DNA from: Fusibacter paucivorans
GTDB lineage: Bacteria; Bacillota; Clostridia; Peptostreptococcales; Acidaminobacteraceae
Direction: 5' to 3'
Length of the DNA: 49,066 nucleotides
NCBI RefSeq assembly: GCF_018390735.1
Contig: NZ_JAHBCL010000034.1
Coordinates: forward strand, 1-49,066
Part shown: one piece after another, positions 42,972 to 49,066 of the stretch
How the letters are laid out: the number at the start of each line of letters is the position of its first letter
Numbering within the stretch: position 1 is the first letter of the stretch
The notes under the pieces: model-generated
Database searches by the model: none
What the model saw: only the letters and a program-made list of their open reading frames with translations
Told to the model about the DNA's origin: nothing
Made by a program: the position numbers and the translations under genes

Positions 42972-43313
42972 TCAGCTACTGAAACCTGGCGATGACGATA
43001 ATTTTTCAGGCCAGAGTTCGAGCAGTACTTTTAGATCCTCACGATATTCAATATCTGTTTGTGTCTCCTTTTTTTCTAAAGTTTCCAAAATTTCAAATGA
43101 AAAAGATTCTGCACCATACGTTTGCCAGGCCTGTTTCATGACGGGTTCAGGGTGATTATTCGTTTTGACGAAAAACTGAAATCGATTTTGCGCCTTATCC
43201 AGTTCTTTAGCGGATCTAAGCCAAAACATGTCGTTGCCATTGCAATTAAGGCGATAAATACCGCCAATAATGTCACGTGCTTTATAATTTTCTTTTAGCG
43301 TCTTCTTCATCAT
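42972..43313 (-). CDS. GIY-YIG-like domain protein (divergent)
   Basis: The 113-residue protein begins with a basic helix. GGIYRLNCNGNDMFWLRSA follows, which resembles the start of a GIY-YIG nuclease domain with the second YIG tripeptide altered (WLRSA). Later elements (KQAWQTYGAESFSFEILETLE) match the WxxYGxxxFxxEVLE helix of this superfamily. Key tyrosine and arginine residues of active nucleases are not all obvious, so catalysis is uncertain. It starts about 50 bp after the TetR stop codon and may be in the TetR-controlled transcript. The ribosome binding site (GGAAGGGAAG) is distant. Confidence 0.65.
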   Translation of the reverse strand: MMKKTLKENYKARDIIGGIYRLNCNGNDMFWLRSAKELDKAQNRFQFFVKTNNHPEPVMKQAWQTYGAESFSFEILETLEKKETQTDIEYREDLKVLLELWPEKLSSSPGFSS

Positions 43314-43363
43314 ACGCTACACTTCCCTTCCTGCAACAAGATTTCTATTATGAATAATAAAAT

Positions 43364-43942
43364 CTACTCAAAACGGTTTACCATATTACTCAGCAATGCC
43401 ATTTGTTTTGACAGCATTTCATCAGAAATATCGAGTATTGTTGAAGATGTTTTTAAGCTGTCCATGAAGTAAATCATATGAACAGCAACTGCTTCATGAT
43501 CAAAGTCTTTAAAAGCACCAGTTTTCTGACCGTATTCAAAAATCATCAATAGTATCCTGATGCCGTCATGAACGCGCTGATTCATCTTAAACCTTTGATC
43601 GGGTTCTGCAAAGGCAAATTCATGAATGGCAAAATAGAGCCCACTTTGCGGGCTGCGGATGTTTTCAATTTCCTGCTTAAAATACGCTTTAAGAATTGTA
43701 TCGGCATCTGTCTCTTCCTGAATGCATGCTGTCACAATTTCGAGATTCTTTTCAAAATCCATATCCAGCATGCTGATAAAAACTTCTTTTGTTGACGCAA
43801 AGTATCGGTATACGCCGCCCCGACTCATGTGACAGCGTTCACAGATATCTTTCATCGTAACGGCAACATACCCCTTCTCTGCGAAAAGTGAAGTCGCCGC
43901 CTCAACAATGCGTATTTTAGTCTGATTACCTTTGGAAACCAT
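43364..43942 (-). CDS. TetR family transcriptional regulator
   Basis: The 192-residue regulator has the TetR N-terminal helix-turn-helix (about 10-55; VTMKDICERCHMSRGGVYRYF) and a helical ligand-binding domain. The ligand is unknown. AAGGAGC lies upstream of the ATG. Its promoter contains two palindromes, one in the -35/-10 spacer and one just after the -10, so it is almost certainly autorepressed. The next gene on the strand (GIY-YIG-like) is the nearest candidate for shared control. Confidence 0.93.
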   Translation of the reverse strand: MVSKGNQTKIRIVEAATSLFAEKGYVAVTMKDICERCHMSRGGVYRYFASTKEVFISMLDMDFEKNLEIVTACIQEETDADTILKAYFKQEIENIRSPQSGLYFAIHEFAFAEPDQRFKMNQRVHDGIRILLMIFEYGQKTGAFKDFDHEAVAVHMIYFMDSLKTSSTILDISDEMLSKQMALLSNMVNRFE

Positions 43943-43964
43943 TATAAGCTCCTTTTCAAAAAAA

Positions 43965-44015
43965 ACGACACATGTGTCGTGAATTATTATACGACATGTG
44001 TGTCGCTTTTGTCAA
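43965..44015 (-). promoter_or_regulatory. TetR promoter with two palindromic operators
   Basis: On the minus strand TTGACA (44010-44015) and TATAAT (43986-43991) are consensus boxes 18 bp apart. CGACA-N4-TGTCG (43992-44005) lies in the spacer. The perfect 16-bp palindrome ACGACACATGTGTCGT (43965-43980) covers the start region. The two centres are 26 bp apart. Confidence 0.88.
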
Positions 44016-44070
44016 TCGTCAATTGAGAAAGCCAGAACAATATTTTTTTAATCGTGTCATTCCTTTTTCA

Positions 44071-44763
44071 TTAAAGTGCAAAGAACGAGACGCCCGCTGC
44101 ATCATAACGAGAAACTTTGTGATCGAATCGCGCTTCCGGCACACCTTTTAATTGACCGGCCAGCATCATTTCAGCTCCCTTTTGTACCGCATCAATGGTT
44201 GACACCGGGTTTTCAAGATCAAAATGGCAAGCGTAGATCACATCAATATTATCTGTATAGCGTTTGAGCTTTTTCATACTCGCAATCAAAGCGTTAAAAT
44301 TGCGGCCTTTGCCAAACATAAAAATCGGTCCTTTTTGGACGGTATCGCCGCCGATTAAGAATCGTTTGCCGCTTTCAAGCAAAGCAATGCTGCCCGGTGT
44401 ATGCCCAGGCAAATGGATAACTTCCAAATGATAATCACCGATTTCAATGACATCGCCTTCCCAAACGGCTTCCATGTCAACAGGGTTTTCTGCACTGTTT
44501 TCATAATAGTCGAGTTCACCGGGATACATATAACGCGTTTCAAAATCGGCCGCATCCCCCACATGATCTCGATCAGCATGTGTGAAAAGTACCTTAATCG
44601 GTAAATCGGCAATTTTTTTGACTTGTTCTTTTAATGCGCTGCCGCCGATTCCGAGATCAATTAAGAGCATTTCGGCTTCGCCAACAAATAAAAAGCTGCG
44701 TACCATGCCCATTTCGATACTGTAAAAATTAGGCCTAATCTCGTGAAATTTGTATTGATCCAT
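44071..44763 (-). CDS. MBL-fold metallo-hydrolase
   Basis: The 230-residue protein has the metallo-beta-lactamase fold. The zinc motif THADRDHVG has H62, D64, D66 and H67; the position of the usual second His is Asp64. Further ligands are H121 (LPGHTPG), D140 (IGGDTV) and H180 (ACHFD). The substitution occurs in related glyoxalase II-like hydrolases, so the protein should bind metal. The substrate is unknown. It has its own predicted promoter and lies upstream of the TetR gene, from which it is separated by the TetR operator region. Confidence 0.9.
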   Translation of the reverse strand: MDQYKFHEIRPNFYSIEMGMVRSFLFVGEAEMLLIDLGIGGSALKEQVKKIADLPIKVLFTHADRDHVGDAADFETRYMYPGELDYYENSAENPVDMEAVWEGDVIEIGDYHLEVIHLPGHTPGSIALLESGKRFLIGGDTVQKGPIFMFGKGRNFNALIASMKKLKRYTDNIDVIYACHFDLENPVSTIDAVQKGAEMMLAGQLKGVPEARFDHKVSRYDAAGVSFFAL

Positions 44764-44780
44764 TATTAATGCCTCCTACG

Positions 44781-44809
44781 ATTTAAGTTATTTGGGTTTT
44801 GTGTGTCAA
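44781..44809 (-). promoter_or_regulatory. Predicted promoter of the MBL-fold gene
   Basis: On the minus strand TTGACA (44804-44809) and TTAAAT (44781-44786) are 17 bp apart, a short distance before the ATG. Confidence 0.55.
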
Positions 44810-44843
44810 ATCATTCAGGGTTGCTTAGGTCTTTGTCAAAAGC

Positions 44844-44879
44844 CATGAGATTGATTTTGCGAGAATCGTTCATCTCATG
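44844..44879. repeat. Inverted repeat between divergent genes
   Basis: CATGAGAT (44844-44851) pairs with ATCTCATG (44872-44879), with an inner GATT/AATC pairing. It could be a hairpin or an operator in the divergent MBL/flavin reductase intergenic region. No T-run follows. Confidence 0.5.
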
Positions 44880-44914
44880 AAGAGCCTGCAATAACAGTAT
44901 TTTGAATGCGGCTT

Positions 44915-44956
44915 CATTGTCAAATGATTGACAATGTTTGTACATCGGCGTATGAT
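44915..44956 (+). promoter_or_regulatory. Palindromic operator and promoter of the flavin reductase unit
   Basis: CATTGTCA-N6-TGACAATG (44915-44936) is a perfect 8-bp-arm palindrome that overlaps the -35 box TTGACA (44928-44933). TATGAT (44951-44956) follows after 17 bp. The half sites resemble Crp/Fnr-family sites, but overlap with -35 points to repression. The regulator is unknown. Confidence 0.7.
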
Positions 44957-45010
44957 ATAACATATTCCCCGACGTACATATGTATTGGAAATTTTATAAG
45001 GAGGCACGGT

Positions 45011-45571
45011 ATGCGTCATCATTCTATCCAACCACAACGAGGCTTTTTTCCTCAACCCGTTTACCTCATCGGAACTTATAAAGACAATGGCGAGCCTAAT
45101 TTTGCACTGATTACTTGGGTGACATTCTGTTCGGTAGAACCGCCAATGCTCATGTTTGCCTCCAGAGGCAAAAAACTGACGCGTGAACTTGTTGAAAAGC
45201 ATAAAATGTTTTCTGCAAATCTGGTGACATCCGATATGATGCCGGTTGCCGATTATTTTGGTACCCAATCAGGCTATCATCAAAATAAATGTGAAGCGAT
45301 CCATGTAGATACTTTCCAAGGAAGCAGTCTGGCGGTACCGATTTTAAAGGATTCACCTTGGGTTTATGAATGTGCATTAGTCGATGTCATCGAAAAGGAA
45401 AACAGCAGTATCTATATTGGTGAAGTCAAAAATATACTTGTCGATGAAACCATTGAAGATGTCGGATACGGAAAAATTGATATGTATGATCTTGATCCGC
45501 TCATCTACGCCCCTGGAAAATATTATAACATTTCAGAGAGCATCGGCAATGTGGGCTTTTCCAAAAAATAG
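45011..45571 (+). CDS. Flavin reductase-like protein (FMN-binding split barrel)
   Basis: The 186-residue protein fits the flavin reductase-like domain. The early YLIGTYKDNGEPNFALITWVTFCSVEPPMLMFASRGKKLT gives the flavin-contact strands, and GQHHNKCEA- and EC-type segments follow. The region VYECALVDVIEKENSSIYIGEV forms the later strands. It likely binds FMN and reduces it or uses it as an electron carrier. The start is ATG 45011 with AAGGAGG upstream. It probably forms an operon with the 4Fe-4S protein 64 bp downstream. The promoter has a strong palindrome, so redox control is possible but unproven. Confidence 0.87.
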   Translation: MRHHSIQPQRGFFPQPVYLIGTYKDNGEPNFALITWVTFCSVEPPMLMFASRGKKLTRELVEKHKMFSANLVTSDMMPVADYFGTQSGYHQNKCEAIHVDTFQGSSLAVPILKDSPWVYECALVDVIEKENSSIYIGEVKNILVDETIEDVGYGKIDMYDLDPLIYAPGKYYNISESIGNVGFSKK

Positions 45572-45635
45572 TTTTTAAACGGCAACAAGGCTTGTTGAAG
45601 CCAATAAATTTATAAATGCTTAGGGGAGAATGCTT

Positions 45636-45872
45636 ATGTCAAAGAAATGGTATCCTACAATCAACTATGAAACGTGTATTGAATGCGGTGCATGTGTCGG
45701 CAAATGTACGCATAGTGTTTATGCTAAAGAAACGCAAACGCCAAAAGTTATATTTCCGGAAGGCTGCATTGACGGTTGTCACGGCTGTCAAAATCTCTGT
45801 CCGACGCAATCAATACAGTATGTGGGCGATACTGGTCAAAGCGCGGGGTGCAGCTGTAATTGCAATTGCTGA
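45636..45872 (+). CDS. Small 4Fe-4S binding protein with cysteine-rich tail
   Basis: The 78-residue protein (ATG 45636 with GGGGAG 7 nt upstream; the in-frame ATG two codons earlier is too close) has a ferredoxin-type motif CIECGACVGKC at about 15-25. A second cysteine group, CIDGCHGCQNLC, lies at 47-58. The tail ends in CSCNCNC. The pattern gives two possible clusters, with the second irregular. The tail could bind metal or bridge another cluster. It is the partner gene of the flavin reductase. Its stop lies only 5 bp from the convergent stop of the CHAT gene, and no terminator was seen between them. Confidence 0.85.
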   Translation: MSKKWYPTINYETCIECGACVGKCTHSVYAKETQTPKVIFPEGCIDGCHGCQNLCPTQSIQYVGDTGQSAGCSCNCNC

Positions 45873-45877
45873 TAATA

Positions 45878-47983
45878 TCAGATGGGATCATCCTCTATGG
45901 CAAACTGTTCCATCACGGCATTTCTCAGAAAAATATTTTCAGGCATGCCAATGAACTGATAGAATACGGATTCCGGAAAGTAACCATGTGTATGAATATA
46001 GGCGTCATAATAAGCTCCGAGGCCATCACGGTATGCGATTTCACGTAAGATGGTCTCGGTGTCTTCATAGGCATGTGACGGACGCAGTCTGCCAACAGAA
46101 TATTTGTTTTTAAAATCCGCTTGCGGGAAAGAACCGTCTTCCCTTAGTGTATTTGCCCATATTTCAAGTTTAGAATACTTCAATGATGATGAAGCAATGA
46201 TTTCGTGGATTGGATTCGTACCGACGACATCGCTCCAAATTTGATCAAGCGTGCGCATGTGACTCCAGCCCCTTCGCACTTCAAAGATAATCGTGAACAA
46301 TCGTGCGATTAGGGTTGCATTTCGACGTACATTGACCGGTATAAAGGTACCGAGTACCGCTTTTGCCCCTGCCCTTACAAAGAGATCGCCGACGGTAACG
46401 ACACCGTGCCCTCTTGGCATGACGTGACAGGCGCTCAGCAGAACCACTGGTGGCACTTCGATATCATTGTCATCTGCCATCCAAATTTGATCGCCAATGA
46501 CCAGTCCAGCCATATTGTGCTCAACATGGTATGTACCATGCGCCGAAACCAGCAATATATCAGCGTCTGTATGCTCTTTCAGCATTTGCTTAAACTGGTT
46601 CACAGAACTGATTTCTTCTATGACCAAGCTGACATCTGCTTCGTTTTTTGTTAATTCAACGAGCGTTTGACTTAAGGCGTCACAGGTGCTTCTTATGTTA
46701 TCGTCTCGCTCAACACATTCTGCAATGACAATTTTTAATTGTTTGCCTAAATAGATCTGAGGGGGTTTCAACATTTCATATTGTAAGGCCTTGGTGAGTG
46801 GTGTCAGCGGCCGATACGAAATGGGCTTGATACAGCATAACGGCGAGGTACACCCCGGTAAAATAGCCAGTCCAATTGGAAAATCAGAAAAAACGGTAAG
46901 CTGAGAAACGTTGTGGATGATATCAATATCATGAGATTCCAGCTTCTGTGATAATAACTTCCCTATTTTTTTCAATATGCGCCAAACATAGGCGTTATTT
47001 ATTTTTCGCACGTCTTTGCAATGTGATTCTAGGTCAGCCAGTGCGGTAAAGAGCTCCTGAGAAATGCTGCCCATTTCGATATACAGTGCATTTTTAGCAG
47101 CGGCGCGATGTGTGCCTAAGATTTGTATAACTTCCTTCTCTACTTTTGGCAGCTGCTGCATTCGCTTTAAATTTTTTTTCTGATGTTTCATAATGCCGGG
47201 AAGCGTAATAACCAGTGGGACACCATTAAAATTGGGATTTTCAATTAAATCCTTTTCTGTGCGCGCTTTAAATTGCGGGTCATTCTCTGCCATTTTGCGA
47301 TAGACTGTTAACAGTCTTTGACGCATGCCCATTACATAACGGTTGTGATGCCCTTTTGTATTTAAGGCACTGACTTCATCAATGAGCTGCTTTGAATAAC
47401 CAAACTGATTGGCCAATGGGATGAGCGGCAGTATTTTCCGTTCGTCCCACTCAGTAAGCTTGAAGGAAGGATCAATGACGCATGGAACGGCATTTTCATA
47501 GTTTTCGACGATTCTGTCTTTAAGCTGCTGCCAGTGTTGCTGCATCAATGCCGTCGAGAGTTCTGATACCTTAACAATGCCCAATACTGATGATGCCAAT
47601 GTTTTATCTTGGATAACGGCATCGTAAATGGCGTCTGCACAAATGATCAGAGTGGGATTGACAATACCGCGATTCAGTTCTTGCTGTATTAAAGGTTCAC
47701 TGACCGTATAAGGATATGGGATGATATTGTGCGGTTCATCATGTGCGTGCAGCACAAGCTCAATGTCATTGTCGATCACATCAAAACCCATTCTCGGCAA
47801 GTGCAGGATATACCAAAACGCAGGCAAAATAGGATTAAGCGTCTCATCCCAAACATGCATGGTTTGAGAAGCGTCATAAGCATTTGCAGAGACGATTGCC
47901 TGATAATCCACATCAATGCCTTCCTGCTCGAATAGGACGTAATAATTGAAAACGATTAATTGATAGAGTGCTGCTTCGTCCAT
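45878..47983 (-). CDS. CHAT-domain protein with uncharacterised N-terminal region
   Basis: The 701-residue protein has a C-terminal CHAT (caspase-like) protease domain at about 410-600. The predicted catalytic pair is His482 (VSAHGTYH) and Cys519 (LLSACHV), followed by the conserved VGDLFVRAGAKAVLGTFIPV helix-strand. The N-terminal 400 residues match nothing I know. They are mainly helical with a short hydrophobic stretch near 365-378 (DFPIGLAILPG). There is no signal peptide. CHAT proteins act as proteases in bacterial defence and regulated cell death, but also occur alone with unknown roles. No sensor, gasdermin-like or effector gene is adjacent. AAGGGGT lies upstream of the ATG. Confidence 0.88.
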   Translation of the reverse strand: MDEAALYQLIVFNYYVLFEQEGIDVDYQAIVSANAYDASQTMHVWDETLNPILPAFWYILHLPRMGFDVIDNDIELVLHAHDEPHNIIPYPYTVSEPLIQQELNRGIVNPTLIICADAIYDAVIQDKTLASSVLGIVKVSELSTALMQQHWQQLKDRIVENYENAVPCVIDPSFKLTEWDERKILPLIPLANQFGYSKQLIDEVSALNTKGHHNRYVMGMRQRLLTVYRKMAENDPQFKARTEKDLIENPNFNGVPLVITLPGIMKHQKKNLKRMQQLPKVEKEVIQILGTHRAAAKNALYIEMGSISQELFTALADLESHCKDVRKINNAYVWRILKKIGKLLSQKLESHDIDIIHNVSQLTVFSDFPIGLAILPGCTSPLCCIKPISYRPLTPLTKALQYEMLKPPQIYLGKQLKIVIAECVERDDNIRSTCDALSQTLVELTKNEADVSLVIEEISSVNQFKQMLKEHTDADILLVSAHGTYHVEHNMAGLVIGDQIWMADDNDIEVPPVVLLSACHVMPRGHGVVTVGDLFVRAGAKAVLGTFIPVNVRRNATLIARLFTIIFEVRRGWSHMRTLDQIWSDVVGTNPIHEIIASSSLKYSKLEIWANTLREDGSFPQADFKNKYSVGRLRPSHAYEDTETILREIAYRDGLGAYYDAYIHTHGYFPESVFYQFIGMPENIFLRNAVMEQFAIEDDPI

Positions 47984-48345
47984 TATGTATACCCCTTAAT
48001 TTTATGATTTTTACGATTCGATATAGTGGCGTTAAAATGATGACATGATTATTTACATGATCTGTTTTTAGGCCAAAGATTGGCATTGTCTGATTCTCAA
48101 AAATTGTTCTGCAAATAATTTTACCATTGATACCATACAAGATCAATTTTATACTAGAATCAAAGACGTACACCAATTTTAATAAAAATGGTGTGGCTAT
48201 TTTCAACATGCGTTATGACTATTTCACGATGTCATGCCGTCTGGCAACGATACTCGTATGAATAAGAAAGGATTATCATATAATTGATTCATCCTTCATT
48301 AAGGTTAGTTTATTGATCACCGTATGTGCTAAAAGGAGGCAGTAC
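47984..48345. other. Intergenic region between divergent CHAT and peptide deformylase genes
   Basis: No gene is seen in these 362 bp. It holds an inverted repeat at 48170-48194 (CACCAATTTT against AAAAATGGTG, loop AAT) that could be an operator or a hairpin. A TATAAT at about 48280 may belong to the deformylase promoter but has no clear -35. Confidence 0.5.
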
Positions 48346-48825
48346 ATGGAACAATCTATTCTGTTATTGGGCGATCCCAGACTTTATGAAATCAGTGAAC
48401 CCGTGGTGCAAAGTGAAGTGACACAATTAAAGCCCGTCATTCAGGATTTGCATGATACACTGATGGCATACAGGAAGAAGCACCATGCCGGCAGAGCCAT
48501 TGCCGCACCGCAGATAGGGGTTCAAAAACGGGTGCTCTATATGCATATTGAACACCCAACCGTGTTAATCAATCCGGTTATTACCTTTATTGGCGATAAA
48601 GAGATGACAGTACTCGACGACTGCATGTCCTTCCCCAATTTGCTCGTTAAGGTAAAGAGACACTATAAAATCAAAATTGCATTTCGAGATATGATGTGGC
48701 AGGAACAGACTTTGACGCTGGAAGGCGACTTATCAGAGCTACTGCAGCATGAATACGATCATTTAGACGGTATTCTCGCAACCATGCGTGCAATCGACAA
48801 TCGTTCCTTTTATATTAAAGAATGA
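48346..48825 (+). CDS. Peptide deformylase (divergent type)
   Basis: It removes the N-formyl group from nascent proteins, or is a related metal hydrolase. The 159-residue protein starts at ATG 48346 with AAAAGGAGG 7 nt upstream. Motif 1 is GRAIAAPQIG (49-58). Motif 2 has the metal-ligand cysteine C93, but the motif reads DDCMS where EGCLS is usual. Motif 3 is HEYDH (H135, H139). All metal ligands and the catalytic Glu of HExxH are present. It may be a second, minor deformylase. A hairpin terminator and then a group II intron follow. Confidence 0.88.
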   Translation: MEQSILLLGDPRLYEISEPVVQSEVTQLKPVIQDLHDTLMAYRKKHHAGRAIAAPQIGVQKRVLYMHIEHPTVLINPVITFIGDKEMTVLDDCMSFPNLLVKVKRHYKIKIAFRDMMWQEQTLTLEGDLSELLQHEYDHLDGILATMRAIDNRSFYIKE

Positions 48826-48860
48826 TGTGAATACGGTGAATCAGCGCTAAAGATGGTCGG

Positions 48861-48910
48861 ATCATCAAATAGGACATCAAACAAGACATCAAAACAAGAT
48901 ATCAAACAAG
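48861..48910. repeat. 12-13 bp tandem repeat, 4 units
   Basis: Four units vary around ACATCAAACAAG (48861, 48874, 48886, 48899). They lie between the deformylase stop codon and its terminator. The unit is unrelated to the other arrays in the window. Confidence 0.85.
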
Positions 48911-48943
48911 ACGCGTGACAAATAGCAGGTCGCGCGTCTTTCT
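48909..48943 (+). terminator. Terminator of the peptide deformylase gene
   Basis: AGACGCGTGAC (48909-48919) pairs with GTCGCGCGTCT (48929-48939) with one wobble pair, followed by TTCTT. It stands directly before the group II intron. Confidence 0.92.
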
Positions 48944-48947
48944 TATG

Positions 48948-49066
48948 GTGTGCCCGGTATGGGCGTAATCTAACGGGTGAGAGTCCCTAACACACCCTGG
49001 TAGTGGGAAGTGTATAGCTTAAGGCAAGGGTGTCCTTGGCGACGAGGAATCTGAAGAAAGCCGGCG
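48948..49066 (+). mobile_element. 5' end of a group IIC self-splicing intron (truncated by the window edge)
   Basis: The sequence from 48948 begins with the GUGYG 5' splice consensus (GTGTG). It continues with the domain I pattern of group IIC introns: CCCGG-ATGGG, then GGGTGAGAGTCCC, GCAAGGGTGTCC, TGGCGACGAGGAATCTGAAG and an AAGCCGGCG end. This matches my memory of the Oceanobacillus iheyensis group IIC intron at most conserved blocks. The insertion point follows the deformylase terminator by 8 nt after the stem, and IIC introns are known to prefer this site. The rest of the intron and any reverse transcriptase gene lie outside the window. If the 3' end is present it would be to the right. 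Confidence 0.93.

Noticed and set aside
44870-45268. Minus-strand frame opposite the flavin reductase gene
   Set aside because: It covers the promoter and start of a well-supported plus-strand gene and shows no family motif.
45616-45954. Plus-strand frame overlapping the 4Fe-4S gene
   Set aside because: It is an out-of-frame shadow of the ferredoxin gene and the CHAT gene end, with no own ribosome binding site.

Overview
The window looks like a chromosomal segment of an anaerobic, low-to-mid GC Bacillota, probably a member of the Clostridia; I cannot name the species. The evidence is strong AGGAGG-type ribosome binding sites, many rho-independent terminators, a Gram-positive Tad/Flp pilus cluster with no secretin, a guanine riboswitch, and several clostridial-type iron-sulphur proteins. 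The iron-sulphur proteins are a fused 2-hydroxyacyl-CoA dehydratase activase, a ferredoxin-tailed aldo/keto reductase and a small 4Fe-4S protein. Most genes up to about 38 kb lie on the minus strand. No rRNA, tRNA, CRISPR array or prophage was seen. One mobile element enters at the right edge.

Layout. 0.4-9.9 kb: deoD, a 1410-residue activase/dehydratase-like fusion, a response regulator with a degenerate GGDEF-like domain, an AI-2E family membrane protein, deoC and hpt. 10-14.6 kb: a compact Tad operon of TadZ-like protein, CpaF ATPase, TadB, TadC, Flp pilin and a DUF6382/FHA protein. 14.8-17.9 kb: a small membrane protein, RidA, a stand-alone biotin-dependent carboxyltransferase and a divergent Lrp/AsnC regulator. 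18.2-20.2 kb: a condensation-like acyltransferase and a zinc-ribbon membrane partner. 20.4-21.9 kb: SGNH hydrolase, GNAT acetyltransferase and a 3' relic of a chemotaxis receptor. 22.2-28.5 kb: a nucleoside-uptake and purine-salvage unit (xpt, BMP lipoprotein, ABC ATPase, two permeases) behind a guanine riboswitch. 28.5-32.9 kb: tag, a DsrE-like protein, a DUF815 ATPase, and an aldo/keto reductase divergent from a MerR regulator. 33-38 kb: a WG-repeat surface protein, a Smr-less MutS2-like protein and a small membrane protein. 38.5-42.8 kb: a TIM-barrel epimerase, a serine hydrolase and an intact chemotaxis receptor. 43-49 kb: a GIY-YIG-like protein, an autoregulated TetR gene, an MBL hydrolase, a flavin reductase with a 4Fe-4S protein, a CHAT-domain protein, a divergent peptide deformylase, and the 5' end of a group IIC intron placed just after the deformylase terminator.

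The clearest functional theme is nucleoside and purine salvage. DeoD and DeoC degrade nucleosides, Hpt and Xpt recover bases, and the BMP/Nup ABC system imports nucleosides. The strongest regulatory readings are the guanine riboswitch, the MerR-type 19-bp-spacer promoter of the aldo/keto reductase, and a TetR promoter with two palindromes. The most unusual genome-scale signal is that many intergenic regions carry their own short tandem-repeat array (7, 8, 12-13, 14, 15 or 19 bp units), each unrelated in sequence to the others. The CHAT-domain gene is the best candidate for an uncharacterised system, but nothing next to it identifies its partner.
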